Assembly: GCA_031277615.1 (NCBI GenBank)
Contig: JAITMC010000034.1
Span: 247,179 to 311,178 of the forward strand
DNA from: Chryseobacterium sp.
GTDB taxonomy: Bacteria; Bacteroidota; Bacteroidia; Flavobacteriales; Weeksellaceae
Length of the DNA stretch: 64,000 bases
Direction of reading: 5' to 3'
Part shown: positions 1-8,971 of the stretch, in pieces
Numbering within the stretch: the stretch's first letter is position 1
How the letters are laid out: each line of letters begins with the position of its first letter
The notes under the pieces: generated by a model
Databases searched by the model: none
Told to the model about the DNA's origin: nothing
Seen by the model: only the letters and a program-made list of their open reading frames with translations
Translations under genes and position numbers: made by a program

Positions 1-771
1 TTCAGCACCCATATTACAGATGGTACCTTTACCTGTTGCAGAAAGAGATTCTGCTCCTTCACCGAAGTATTCCACGATACATCCGGTACCTCCTTTTACG
101 GTAAGAATTCCAGCTACTTTAAGGATCACATCCTTAGCAGAAGTCCAGCCGTTCATTTTACCGGTTAGTTTAACCCCGATCAGTTTAGGCATTTTAAGCT
201 CCCAGGCCATTCCTGCCATTACGTCTACCGCATCAGCGCCCCCTACACCAATGGCTACCATTCCCAGTCCGCCGGCATTTACCGTGTGAGAGTCGGTACC
301 GATCATCATTCCTCCGGGGAAAGCATAGTTTTCAAGAACAACCTGGTGGATAATCCCTGCTCCCGGCTTCCAGAATCCGATTCCGTATTTGTCACATACG
401 GAGCTTAAGAAGTTGAACACTTCGGAGTTTTTGTTGATCCCCTCCTGTAAATCCTTATCAGCCCCTACTTTCGCCTGAATCAGGTGATCTGCGTGAGCCG
501 TTGAAGGGACCGCCACTTTAGTCTTTCCAGCCTGCATAAACTGTAAAAGTGCCATCTGTGCTGTGGCATCCTGCATGGCTACTCTGTCCGGTGCGAAATC
601 TACATAAGAGTTCCCTCTTTCATAAGCTTGTGTAGCATTTCCTTCCCAAAGGTGGGTGTAAAGAATTTTTTCTGAAAGGGTAAGAGGTTTTCCCACGATT
701 TGTCTTGCCGCAGCAATTCTCTCAGGATAACGCTCATACACTTTTTTGATCATATCAATATCAAAAGTCAT
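1..771 (-). CDS. acnA: Aconitate hydratase, AcnA/mitochondrial type (5' part only; gene runs off the window)
   Basis: The first 257 codons are present, reading leftward from ATG at 771 to the window edge. The enzyme isomerises citrate and isocitrate through cis-aconitate in the TCA cycle, using a [4Fe-4S] cluster. The N-terminal half shows [26 protein letters not shown] and TICNMGAE, which are aconitase signatures of the mitochondrial-like subfamily; the cluster cysteines lie beyond the edge. It follows acnB in the same direction after 314 bp that contain a terminator, so it probably has its own promoter in the AT-rich spacer, though I could not place one. Family assignment is firm; the symbol is by convention, because Bacteroidota versions differ from E. 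coli AcnA. Confidence 0.93.
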   Translation of the reverse strand, partial: MTFDIDMIKKVYERYPERIAAARQIVGKPLTLSEKILYTHLWEGNATQAYERGNSYVDFAPDRVAMQDATAQMALLQFMQAGKTKVAVPSTAHADHLIQAKVGADKDLQEGINKNSEVFNFLSSVCDKYGIGFWKPGAGIIHQVVLENYAFPGGMMIGTDSHTVNAGGLGMVAIGVGGADAVDVMAGMAWELKMPKLIGVKLTGKMNGWTSAKDVILKVAGILTVKGGTGCIVEYFGEGAESLSATGKGTICNMGAE

Positions 772-1000
772 ATCGTATTTAATTTTGTTCTTTTTCCGTT
801 AAAGCTTCTTTCTTTAGTATTTTGAAAGAAAAATCAGTTTTTTATATATCAAAAAACGTTCCTAATAATCTATAAACAGGGCCGTTTTTATTTCAAAATC
901 AAGAGATTTTATAACTTTCAATTTAAGAAAAAATAGATTCTGTTTTTCCGGTTTTCTCAGAAAAAAATCGTATATAAGGTAAAATAGAACGATTCTAAAC

Positions 1001-1047
1001 AAAAAAATGAAAGATTTTAAATCCCAAAGGACTAAAATCTTTCATTT
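1001..1047 (-). terminator. Rho-independent terminator after acnB
   Basis: A perfect 15-bp inverted repeat (1005-1019 with 1033-1047) surrounds a 13-nt loop. Read on the minus strand it is followed by a run of T at 1007-1001. It lies 38 bp past the acnB stop codon and before acnA, so it separates the two aconitase transcripts at least in part. The stem is AT-rich, as is common here. Confidence 0.75.
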
Positions 1048-1085
1048 ATATAATTTTCAATAGTCTTACGACCTGTTCAATTCTG

Positions 1086-3869
1086 TTAGTGTGCGCTTGT
1101 ACTTGTCAGTTCCTTAATGGAAGGTACAAATGTCGTCAGGTCAATACCTTCAACGGCAGCCTTATATTCATCAATGCTTGGGATTCTTCCGATGATTGCA
1201 GATAATACAACTACCGGAGTTGAAGCCAATAGAGATTCTCCTTTTTTGCGTTCGGAATCTTCTACGACTCTTCCCTGGAACAGACGGGTTGAAGTGGCTA
1301 AAACAGTATCTCCTTTCGCTGCTTTTTCCTGGTTACCCATACAAAGGTTACATCCCGGGCGCTCCAGATACATTACGTTTTCATATTCTGTACGGGCTTC
1401 CCCTTTAGGCGCGTTATCGTTAAATTCAAATCCTGAATATTTTTCAAGTAATTCCCAGTCACCTTCAGCTTTTAGCTCGTCAATGATGTTGTAAGTAGGA
1501 GCTGCCACTACCAGAGGAGCGCTGAATTCTACTTTTCCCTGTTGTTTTTCAAGGTTTCTCAACATCTGAGACACAATCTTAAGGTCTCCTTTGTGAACCA
1601 TACAGGATCCTACGAAACCAAGATCTACTTTTTTCTCACCACCATAGTAAGAAAGATCCCTGATGGTATCGTGCGTATATCTTTTGGAAACATCTTCGTT
1701 GTTTACATCCGGGTCAGCAATCATTGGTTCTACGATTACGTCAAGGTCTACAACAACTTCTGCATAATATTTAGCATTGGAATCCGGAGTAAGCGCTGGT
1801 TTTTCACCGGATCTGATTTCTTCAATTCTCTTATTAGCTTTGTCAATTAATCCCTGAAGAACCTTGTTGTGATTATCCATTCCTTTATCAATCATGATCT
1901 GGATTCTGCCTTTGGCAATTTCCAGTGATTCGATTAAGGTATTGTCTTCAGAAATGTTGATAGACGCTTTAGCTTTCATTTCAGCAGTCCAGTCTGTAAA
2001 AGTGAATGCCTGGTCGGCAGGAAGCGTTCCGATATGAACCTCAATGATTCTTCCCTGGAATACGTTCTCTCCTCCGAATTGCTTCAGCATCTGAGCCTGA
2101 GTAGCATGTACCACATCACGGAAATCCATGTGAGGCTTCATTTCCCCTTTGAACGTTACTTTTACAGATTCCGGGATTGGCATAGAAGCCTCACCGGTAG
2201 CTAATGCAAGAGCAACCGTTCCTGAGTCTGCTCCGAAGGCAACTCCTTTAGACATTCTCGTGTGAGAGTCACCACCAATGATGATCGCCCACTCATCTAC
2301 CGTGATATCGTTAAGAACTTTGTGAATAACGTCCGTCATAGAGTGGTATTCACCTTTTGGGTCACGTGCTGTGATTAATCCGAAATCGTTCATGAATTTC
2401 ATTAGCTTAGGAATGTTAGCCTGAGCTTTTTTATCCCAAACTGAAGCGGTGTGACATCCTGACTGGTAAGCACCGTCAACGATTGGAGAAATTACGGTAG
2501 CGGCCATGGATTCAAGCTCCTGGGAAGTCATAAGACCTGTCGTATCCTGTGAACCAACGATGTTTACCTGTACACGAACGTCAGAACCGGCGTGCAATAC
2601 TTTTCCTGGGGTAGTTCCTACCGCATTTCTGTTGAAGATTTTTTCAACAGCAGTAAGCCCTTGTCCTTCGTGAGAAATTTCTTTAGATGGAGCAAAAACA
2701 ACAGGTGCTTCAACACCCAGAACCTGAGCGGCAAATGTCTGTAGTTTCTTACCGAATACGATTGCGTAAGATCCTCCGGCTTTGATGAATTCCATCTTTT
2801 GTGGAGTGAAAGACTTCGTAAGGTCGATTAATTCTTTATCGCCGTTATATAATTTCTTTTCTTTGGTATTGATGGTTAAAACGGTTCCTGTAGCTACTGA
2901 GTAAGCTTCTTCAAGAACAACCTCTCCAGCTTCGTTACGAACAGGATTTCCGTTTTCGTCTACTTTCTTCACCCAGTTTTTAAGATCGATACCGATACCT
3001 CCGGTAACGTCAACTGTGGTAAGGAAGATCGGAGAAATCCCGTTGGTTCCTCCTACAATTGGAGCGATATTCACAAATGGTACATAAGGGCTGGCTTGTT
3101 TACCGGTCCATAACGCCACGTTGTTTACCCCTGACATCCTGGATGAACCTACTCCCATTGTTCCTTTTTCAGCAATAAGCATAACGCTGGCATCAGGATG
3201 TTTTGCCTGTAAAGCTTTGATTTCTTCCTGCGCTTCAGGCGTGATCATACATTTACCGTGAAGCTCACGGTCTGATCTTGAATGGGCCTGGTTACCCGGA
3301 GAAAGTAAATCGGTAGAAATGTCTCCTTCACCGGCGATAAAAGTAACCACCTTGATTTCTTCAGCTACTTCCGGAAGCTTGGTGAAAAATTCAGCTTTTG
3401 CATAGCTTTCCAAGATTTCTTTAGCGATTGCATTTCCACTGTTGTAAGCTTCTTTTAAACGGTTGGTATCCGCCTCATAAAGGAAAACCTGAGTTTTAAG
3501 AACGTCCGCCGCTTGTTGAGCAATGGCAGCATCATTCCCTAAAGCTAAGTCTAATAGTACCTCGATGGATTTACCTCCTTTCATATGAGATAATAATTCA
3601 AAAGCAAAAGCCTGAGAGATTTCTTCTACTACGGATTCACCCAGAATGATCTCCTTTAAAAATTGAGCTTTTACACCAGCGGCACTTGTTGTTCCCGGCA
3701 GGGTATTGTAGATAAAAAATTTAAGAGAATCCGCTCGGTCTGCATTACCTGTATCTTTGATCTGAGTGATGATTTCGCTTAGTAATTCAGCACCATCAAT
3801 AGGCTTTGGATGTAGCCCCTGGCTTTTTCTTTCTTCAATTTCTTTGATGTAATCCTTATAAATATTCAT
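1086..3869 (-). CDS. acnB: Bifunctional aconitate hydratase 2 / 2-methylisocitrate dehydratase
   Basis: This 927-residue protein is an AcnB-family aconitase, a TCA-cycle enzyme that in characterised members also dehydrates 2-methylisocitrate. The N-terminal HEAT-like helical part is followed by the swivel and catalytic domains. GGDSHTRMSKGVAFGADSG is visible, and the three cluster cysteines can be placed at C756 (FVGSCM) and C840/C843 (GCNLCMGN). It is longer than E. coli AcnB (865 residues); part of the extra length falls between the first and second cluster cysteines. It is followed by a terminator and then by the unrelated AcnA-type gene. ATG at 3869 is the only sensible start. Confidence 0.95.
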   Translation of the reverse strand: MNIYKDYIKEIEERKSQGLHPKPIDGAELLSEIITQIKDTGNADRADSLKFFIYNTLPGTTSAAGVKAQFLKEIILGESVVEEISQAFAFELLSHMKGGKSIEVLLDLALGNDAAIAQQAADVLKTQVFLYEADTNRLKEAYNSGNAIAKEILESYAKAEFFTKLPEVAEEIKVVTFIAGEGDISTDLLSPGNQAHSRSDRELHGKCMITPEAQEEIKALQAKHPDASVMLIAEKGTMGVGSSRMSGVNNVALWTGKQASPYVPFVNIAPIVGGTNGISPIFLTTVDVTGGIGIDLKNWVKKVDENGNPVRNEAGEVVLEEAYSVATGTVLTINTKEKKLYNGDKELIDLTKSFTPQKMEFIKAGGSYAIVFGKKLQTFAAQVLGVEAPVVFAPSKEISHEGQGLTAVEKIFNRNAVGTTPGKVLHAGSDVRVQVNIVGSQDTTGLMTSQELESMAATVISPIVDGAYQSGCHTASVWDKKAQANIPKLMKFMNDFGLITARDPKGEYHSMTDVIHKVLNDITVDEWAIIIGGDSHTRMSKGVAFGADSGTVALALATGEASMPIPESVKVTFKGEMKPHMDFRDVVHATQAQMLKQFGGENVFQGRIIEVHIGTLPADQAFTFTDWTAEMKAKASINISEDNTLIESLEIAKGRIQIMIDKGMDNHNKVLQGLIDKANKRIEEIRSGEKPALTPDSNAKYYAEVVVDLDVIVEPMIADPDVNNEDVSKRYTHDTIRDLSYYGGEKKVDLGFVGSCMVHKGDLKIVSQMLRNLEKQQGKVEFSAPLVVAAPTYNIIDELKAEGDWELLEKYSGFEFNDNAPKGEARTEYENVMYLERPGCNLCMGNQEKAAKGDTVLATSTRLFQGRVVEDSERKKGESLLASTPVVVLSAIIGRIPSIDEYKAAVEGIDLTTFVPSIKELTSTSAH

Positions 3870-4125
3870 AATAGAAGTCTTTCGCTTTTAAGTAAATTAT
3901 TAAAACAGTTGTTTAACTATTATCTTTGCTTTTTACCGGTTGGGTATCACATTTTGATTTTTTTCCACATTCCAAGTTGCAGTGTCAGCCGGAATAAAAG
4001 CCAGTATAATTTGCACTTTTTTCTAAAAGTTTTAAAATTGTTAATCCATTCAAAATGTTGCCCAAAATTACGAAATTTTACGATTTTATGGAATTGAAAT
4101 TATTTAGATTCTTTATAAATATGAA

Positions 4126-4157
4126 TTTGATATTTTCTATTTTTGGCCGTAATTTTG
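4126..4157 (+). promoter_or_regulatory. Bacteroidota-type promoter of the WG-repeat gene
   Basis: TTTG at 4126-4129 and TAATTTTG at 4150-4157 match the -33/-7 elements of Bacteroidota primary-sigma promoters with a 20-nt spacer. Transcription would start around 4164, within a few bases of the ATG at 4165, so the message would have almost no leader. Confidence 0.6.
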
Positions 4158-4164
4158 CAGGCAA

Positions 4165-4944
4165 ATGATGAATATGAAAAATATCCTTAATTTTTTATGC
4201 TTTTTTGTGTCGGTTTTCATTTTTTCACAGACGAAATCGGTTAAGAAACTACCGGTTAAAAATCCGGGAAAAGCTGCTGTGAAAAAGGCCCCGGCTGAAA
4301 CAAAGCCCAATCCTGATCTGGTGGTGATCAAACAGGATCTTCCGGTGCTGATTCCCAAGAAAAAAGACGGTAAGTTCGGCTATGTCAATCAGAATGGAAA
4401 ATTCATCATTCAGCCGGAATATCATATTGCCGTATTCTTTTATGAAGACTGCAACCTTTTGAATTCACCCAACGAAAAGGTCAGGAAATTCGGAACCAAA
4501 GACTATGCTACCGTAGAAAAGGATATGATTTCTTACCGCGTCGATAAAACCGGGAAAAGAGTGTACCAGTTTAAAGATGCGGATCTGGGAAAATGTAAAT
4601 TTGAAGAATACAAACAGCAGCTTTATCAGGCTTATATCATGAATGGCTTTTACGGGCTGATTGAAAAGGCAAAATTCGTTAATCCTGCAGATTACAGAGA
4701 ATTCCAGATTTATCCACAGTATCAGTATCTGTTCATCATGGAAGGGGATGATGTTTCCGATCCGATGATTGTCGTTTCCCATAATGACCGGTTCGGTGTG
4801 ATTGATGTGCATAATAAAGTGGTTATCCCATTTGAATATTCCAACATCAAAAGAAATTTCAGCTGGAAACTGGGAAAAATGTTTGAGGTAACCAAAGACG
4901 GGAAAAACTATTACTACGTTGACGCAGATAATAAAACCTACTAG
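4165..4944 (+). CDS. Secreted WG-repeat protein
   Basis: This 259-residue protein has an N-terminal signal sequence (hydrophobic residues about 5-20, then Gln) and a Lys/Pro/Ala-rich linker of about 40 residues. WG-type beta repeats follow: KFGYVNQNGKFIIQPEY near residue 72 and FGVIDVHNKVVIPFEYSNI near residue 211. WG repeats are common in secreted Bacteroidota proteins and have no defined biochemical role. The gene stands alone between divergent acnB and the TPP-riboswitch gene. Starts at 4165, 4168 or 4174 are all possible; the promoter position favours one of the first two. Confidence 0.75.
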   Translation: MMNMKNILNFLCFFVSVFIFSQTKSVKKLPVKNPGKAAVKKAPAETKPNPDLVVIKQDLPVLIPKKKDGKFGYVNQNGKFIIQPEYHIAVFFYEDCNLLNSPNEKVRKFGTKDYATVEKDMISYRVDKTGKRVYQFKDADLGKCKFEEYKQQLYQAYIMNGFYGLIEKAKFVNPADYREFQIYPQYQYLFIMEGDDVSDPMIVVSHNDRFGVIDVHNKVVIPFEYSNIKRNFSWKLGKMFEVTKDGKNYYYVDADNKTY

Positions 4945-5034
4945 ATTGCATCCGGAATTTTTTCGTGGTATAAGATAGCTTTGCTTTCTTTATTCATCAT
5001 AACTCCTGTTCTCCTTCATATCGTTTATTTTTTG

Positions 5035-5042
5035 TAATTTCG
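5035..5042 (+). promoter_or_regulatory. Possible -7 element ahead of the TPP riboswitch
   Basis: TAATTTCG differs by one base from the TAnnTTTG consensus and would start transcription at about 5050, exactly where the riboswitch aptamer begins. No clear TTTG lies at -33, so the call rests on position. Confidence 0.4.
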
Positions 5043-5049
5043 CGGCTGA

Positions 5050-5122
5050 AATAAAGGGGTGCTGTAACAAGCTGAGATTATACCCAATGAACCTGGAACG
5101 GGTAATGCCGTTTAGGGAAATT
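5050..5122 (+). ncRNA. TPP riboswitch (THI element)
   Basis: The conserved aptamer blocks appear in the right order: AGGGGTGC (5055-5062), GCTGAGAT (5071-5078) followed by ATACCC, GAACCTG, then GGGTAATGCC (5100-5109) and TAGGGAAA. This is the standard thiamine pyrophosphate sensor, which represses thiamine synthesis and uptake genes when TPP is abundant. The only gene downstream is the TonB receptor at 5234, so it most likely controls uptake of thiamine or a precursor. The outer P1 helix is weak by eye. Confidence 0.93.
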
Positions 5123-5130
5123 AAAAAAAT

Positions 5131-5187
5131 AAGCAATCAATAATGAGCAATGAGCAATGCTCAAATGTTACTTATCACTGATTACTT
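5131..5187 (+). repeat. Long imperfect hairpin between TPP aptamer and receptor gene
   Basis: AAGCAATCAATAATGAGCAA (5131-5150) can fold back on the segment ending in CACTGATTACTT near 5187. Mismatches are mainly A/C or G/T type, and an inner TGAGC-AAT-GCTCA hairpin lies at the tip. It may belong to the riboswitch expression platform, or it may be one of the small AT-rich intergenic palindromes frequent in this genus. Confidence 0.45.
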
Positions 5188-5195
5188 AACATAAT

Positions 5196-5209
5196 CCGCC
5201 CCTTTTATT
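5196..5209 (+). promoter_or_regulatory. Possible anti-aptamer segment of the TPP switch
   Basis: CCGCCCCTTTTATT is complementary, with a one-base bulge, to the 5' edge of the aptamer (AATAAAGGGG at 5050-5059). Pairing would break the aptamer and expose or hide the region just ahead of the ATG at 5234. This is an inference from complementarity alone. Confidence 0.3.
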
Positions 5210-5233
5210 CATTAAATTTTAAAGATTTATAGA

Positions 5234-7372
5234 ATGAAAGGATTATTTTTTTTAGGCCTTACCGTAGGCTCAGCAGCCTTTATCCAGGCGCAAAATAAGG
5301 ACTCCCTGAAGATCAGGGAAATTGAAGCCGTTAATTTTACCAAAAGACTTCCCGTTGCCAAAGAAATCATCAATGTTCAGAAAGATGTTGACAGCCGGAA
5401 TCTGGGACAGGATCTTCCGATTTTATTAAAAAACCAGACTTCTGTAATTTCTACTTCTGATGCCGGAAACGGGGTTGGATATACAGGCTTCAGAATTCGT
5501 GGAGTAGCCGGGAGAGGGATCAATGTGATGATGAACGGAGTTCCGTATAATGATTCTGAAAGTCAGGGGACTTTCTTTGTGAATGTTCCGGATCTTACGA
5601 GTTCGGCTTCACAAATCGTGATCCAGAGAGGGGTGGGAACCTCCAATAACGGCGTTTCTGCATTTGGCGCAAGCATCAATGTGATTTCTAAAGAACCGGA
5701 TGAGAAAATGTATTTCAAAACAGATGACAGCTATGGTTCGTTCAATACCTACAAATATTCTGCTGAATTAGGTTCCGGAAAATTCTGGAAAGACAGATTG
5801 TCTGTAATGGGAAGGTATACAAAAATTCATTCGGACGGTTATATCGACAGAGCTTCATCCAATCTGGATTCCTATAATTTTACGGCATTATTTGAAGAAG
5901 GAAAAACAAGACTCCGTCTGATGGCTTTCGGAGGTAAGGAAAAAACATATCAGGCATGGAATGGAATCGACAGGAAGACCTGGGAAACCAATCCTAAATT
6001 CAATTATTCGGGCCAGTACACCGATCTGTTTACCGGAGAAGAAAAATTCTATGATAATGAAACGGATAATTACCGTCAGAATCATTTCCAGTTATTGTGG
6101 GAGCAGAAACTCAGCGACCGCTGGAATCTGGAAACCACATTACACTATACCAAAGGAAGAGGCTACTATGAGAATTATAAAAGAGTAGATGAGGGAGATG
6201 AAGAGGAAACGCATTACAAAGATTATAACCTGGCGGTTCCGATGGTAAATGGAGGTGCAGTGGAAGTGACCGATTTTATCCGGAAGAAATGGCTGGACAA
6301 TGATTTCTATGGAATGGTTTCTACCCTTTACGGAAAGCTGGAAAATGTCGATCTGAATTTCGGAGTTGTTGCCAACCAGTATTACGGAAGACATTTCGGA
6401 AATGTGACCGGAGTTTACTTTCCGGAGATCAACGAATATGAATATTACCGGAACCGTTCCGTAAAAAGTGAAATAGCCGGTTTTGCAAAAGCTTTATGGA
6501 GAACAGGGGACCGTTTTGAATTTTTCGGAGACCTTCAGCTGAGGAATATCGATTACAACACTAAAATTATTACAGCAGGTGACGGGGAAGGAGGTAACCT
6601 TGATAAAAACTGGTTGTTCTTCAATCCTAAAGCGGGGGTCAATTATAAAATCGGGAACGGAAAAGTTTTCCTTTCCTATGCGCATGCCCATCGTGAACCC
6701 AACAGGGATGACCTGATGAGTGACAATAACGTGAAAGCTGAAAAGCTCCATGATTTTGAAGCCGGAATTGAAAGGCAGTTCGGAATGGTGTCTTTTACGG
6801 CGAATCTATACTATATGTACTACGTTAATCAGCTGGTCCTGAACGGCGAACTTAATAATGTGGGAGCCTTTATCAGAACAAATTCAGGAAAAAGCTACAG
6901 AAGAGGAATTGAAATCGGGGCTTTGGCAAAGCTGTCGAAACAATGGGAAATATCCGGAAACCTGAGTGTAAGCCAGAACAGAAATGAAGATTTTAATATT
7001 AAAAGTAAGGGAAACCTTGTAAAACTGGGAAATACCCAGATCTCATTCTCTCCTGACGTTATTGCAAATCTGGGACTGAAATTTAACCCTTCAAAAAGCT
7101 TCCAGTTTGCTTTGATGAATCAGTATGTAGGGAAACAGTACCTGGATAATACGGAAGATCAAAATCTGCAGCTGAAAGACTACTTCCTTACAGACTTTAA
7201 TGCTCAGTATCAGTTTAAGATCGCGAATAACGATATTGCTCTGAAGCTATTAGTTAACAATCTGTTCAACAAAAAATATGTGAATAACGGAGCCGTTTAT
7301 AATGGTGCCCCTTATTATTTTTCACAGGCAGGAACTAATTTTATGTTCGGGATCAGCTGGAAAATTCAATAA
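5234..7372 (+). CDS. TonB-dependent outer-membrane receptor, probably for thiamine or a thiamine derivative
   Basis: This 712-residue receptor begins with a signal peptide (about residues 1-19). An N-terminal plug follows, with DLPILLKNQTSVISTSDAGN, GFRIRGVAGRGINVMMNGVP and GVGTSNNGVSAFGASINV, and then a 22-strand-type barrel ending in an aromatic-rich strand (NFMFGISWKIQ). It carries no carboxypeptidase-like N-terminal domain. Such receptors import substrates using TonB energy. The ligand is inferred from the TPP riboswitch 110 bp upstream; THI-element control of outer-membrane receptors in Bacteroidetes is established by comparative genomics. No inner-membrane thiamine transporter is adjacent. 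A terminator follows at 7430. Confidence 0.9.
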   Translation: MKGLFFLGLTVGSAAFIQAQNKDSLKIREIEAVNFTKRLPVAKEIINVQKDVDSRNLGQDLPILLKNQTSVISTSDAGNGVGYTGFRIRGVAGRGINVMMNGVPYNDSESQGTFFVNVPDLTSSASQIVIQRGVGTSNNGVSAFGASINVISKEPDEKMYFKTDDSYGSFNTYKYSAELGSGKFWKDRLSVMGRYTKIHSDGYIDRASSNLDSYNFTALFEEGKTRLRLMAFGGKEKTYQAWNGIDRKTWETNPKFNYSGQYTDLFTGEEKFYDNETDNYRQNHFQLLWEQKLSDRWNLETTLHYTKGRGYYENYKRVDEGDEEETHYKDYNLAVPMVNGGAVEVTDFIRKKWLDNDFYGMVSTLYGKLENVDLNFGVVANQYYGRHFGNVTGVYFPEINEYEYYRNRSVKSEIAGFAKALWRTGDRFEFFGDLQLRNIDYNTKIITAGDGEGGNLDKNWLFFNPKAGVNYKIGNGKVFLSYAHAHREPNRDDLMSDNNVKAEKLHDFEAGIERQFGMVSFTANLYYMYYVNQLVLNGELNNVGAFIRTNSGKSYRRGIEIGALAKLSKQWEISGNLSVSQNRNEDFNIKSKGNLVKLGNTQISFSPDVIANLGLKFNPSKSFQFALMNQYVGKQYLDNTEDQNLQLKDYFLTDFNAQYQFKIANNDIALKLLVNNLFNKKYVNNGAVYNGAPYYFSQAGTNFMFGISWKIQ

Positions 7373-7429
7373 TATCAAAATTAAGATACAAAACAGATTT
7401 TAATACTTTCGATTTGATACATAATCATC

Positions 7430-7455
7430 AAAAGACTGCTTAGGCGGTCTTTTTT
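7430..7455 (+). terminator. Terminator after the TonB receptor gene
   Basis: A 10-bp stem (AAAAGACTGC with GCGGTCTTTT, one G-U pair) with a TTAG loop is followed by T residues. It lies 57 bp past the receptor stop and 55 bp before the next start. Confidence 0.85.
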
Positions 7456-7510
7456 CATATTGAAGGAAATGTCTTTAAAAGTCATGAAAAAGTTATAAAT
7501 TTGCTGCCAA

Positions 7511-8263
7511 ATGAATATTTCGGCATACATTTTAGAATATCTGAAACAATTTGGTACTGTGACGGTTCCAGGTTTCGGCGTGTTTTCGCTCAAAAATTCG
7601 AAAGCAATCATTAATTCTGAGAACGGAAGCATCCTTCCGCCTGCAAGTGAGATTGTGTTTTCTGTGGATTATGAGGTGGCGTCTGATGAGCTGGCCGCTT
7701 TTATAGCAGCCCAGAAGCAGATGTCTCTTGAAGCGTCCAGAAGTGATTTAAAGATTCAGACGGATTTCTGGAAGAAAAAATTACAGGCAGACCAGCATCT
7801 GGAAATTCAGAATCTGGGAACCATCATGACTGAAGAAGGAGATACCCATTTTAAGGGGAAGAGAATAGAATCGGGACATCCGGACTTTTATGGTCTGGAA
7901 GAGATCAGAATCTCGGATATCAACAACGGGGAGAAAATCAGCCCTGCAGAAAACAGGGAAAAAGATTATAAGCTGAAAAAATCCATCCTTTGGACCTTTC
8001 TTTTTGTGATTCCTGTTCTGGGTATTTTATATTATGCCTTTACACAGAGAGAACTCCTGTTCGGAAAAAAATCTTTTAATGATGTTTCTGTGCAGACCGC
8101 AACCCACAGGATTGTTCCGAAAGATACTGCAAAAGTACCGGTACAGACACCGGTTCCCGCAGTTTCCGATTCTCTGAAGAAAGATTCATTGGTAAAACCA
8201 GCCGGAAAACAGATTCAACAGACACCGGCAGTTCCAAACAACACTAAGAAATGGCAAAAGTAA
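7511..8263 (+). CDS. HU-CCDC81-like domain membrane protein
   Basis: This is a 250-residue protein. Residues 1-60 and about 65-130 resemble the paired HU-CCDC81-type bacterial domains (TVTVPGFGVF followed later by LEIQNLGTIM), a divergent HU/IHF fold found in Bacteroidota. A single membrane helix follows at about 160-178 (WTFLFVIPVLGILYYAF), then a Pro/Thr/Lys-rich tail. Relatives often end in a peptidoglycan-binding SPOR domain, but this one stops before any such domain. The 3' end overlaps the thioesterase gene by 13 bp, so the two are translationally coupled. Its role is unknown; a cell-envelope or division-site function would be a guess from SPOR-bearing relatives. Confidence 0.65.
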   Translation: MNISAYILEYLKQFGTVTVPGFGVFSLKNSKAIINSENGSILPPASEIVFSVDYEVASDELAAFIAAQKQMSLEASRSDLKIQTDFWKKKLQADQHLEIQNLGTIMTEEGDTHFKGKRIESGHPDFYGLEEIRISDINNGEKISPAENREKDYKLKKSILWTFLFVIPVLGILYYAFTQRELLFGKKSFNDVSVQTATHRIVPKDTAKVPVQTPVPAVSDSLKKDSLVKPAGKQIQQTPAVPNNTKKWQK

Positions 8264-8793
8264 AAAAAGCGTCAGAATCTCTGACTATTATGACCAATAT
8301 TGTTCTTCCGAACGAAACCAACTCTTTAAGAAACCTTTTTGGCGGTGAGCTTTTAGCAAAAATGGACCGTTGTGCTTCCATCTCCGCAGCAAGACACTGT
8401 GAAAGAAGAGTGGTAACCGCTTCTGTGAATCATGTTTCCTTCAATCACCCTATTCCTGAAGGAGGAGTGGTGGTTCTGGAGTCTAAAGTTTCAAGAGCGT
8501 TCTCTACTTCCATGGAAGTTTATGTAGATGTATGGCTGGATGATCCTATCAACCAGAAGAAAATCCATACCAACGAAGGAATCTACACTTTTGTAGCGGT
8601 AGACGAGTTTAACCGTCCGATTCCTATTCCGGATATGGTCCCTGAAACAGAAGAGGAAAAAGAAAGATATGCTGCTGCCTTCCGTAGAAAAGAACTTTCA
8701 TTGATCCTTTCCGGAAGAATGAAGCCTCTGGAATCTGTAGAGCTTAAAAAGCTTTTCCAGGAACCACAGGAGCCGAAAAAAGATAAAAAGTAA
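8251..8793 (+). CDS. Acyl-CoA thioesterase (hotdog fold, YciA/acyl-CoA hydrolase type)
   Basis: The 180-residue protein has one hotdog domain with the acyl-CoA hydrolase signature N-x-LFGGELLAKMDRCASISAA (residues about 25-50) and NHVSFNHPIPEGGVVVLES. It would hydrolyse acyl-CoA to free acid and CoA in the cytoplasm; chain-length preference cannot be read. The C-terminus is a charged Lys/Glu tail. The ATG at 8251 sits inside the end of the HU-like gene. Confidence 0.88.
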   Translation: MAKVKKASESLTIMTNIVLPNETNSLRNLFGGELLAKMDRCASISAARHCERRVVTASVNHVSFNHPIPEGGVVVLESKVSRAFSTSMEVYVDVWLDDPINQKKIHTNEGIYTFVAVDEFNRPIPIPDMVPETEEEKERYAAAFRRKELSLILSGRMKPLESVELKKLFQEPQEPKKDKK

Positions 8794-8971
8794 ATCTTTA
8801 TAAATACAAATAACACCAATGGCAGCATAAATCTTCACCAATGACTGGTGTTGATTAAAGCTTGGTATGTTGATCATTTTTAATACTGTTCATTAAAAAA
8901 ACGGTATAAGAAGATTGTTCAACGGTACCTTATAATGGGCGTTATTTGTGAAACCAATTTGTGTTTAAACT

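Noticed and set aside
1117-1850. Open frames antisense to acnB
   Set aside because: They mirror the codon pattern of the strongly supported acnB and encode nothing recognisable.
3921-3928. TATCTTTG on the plus strand as a promoter
   Set aside because: No -33 partner and no gene until 4165, which has a better promoter at 4126-4157.
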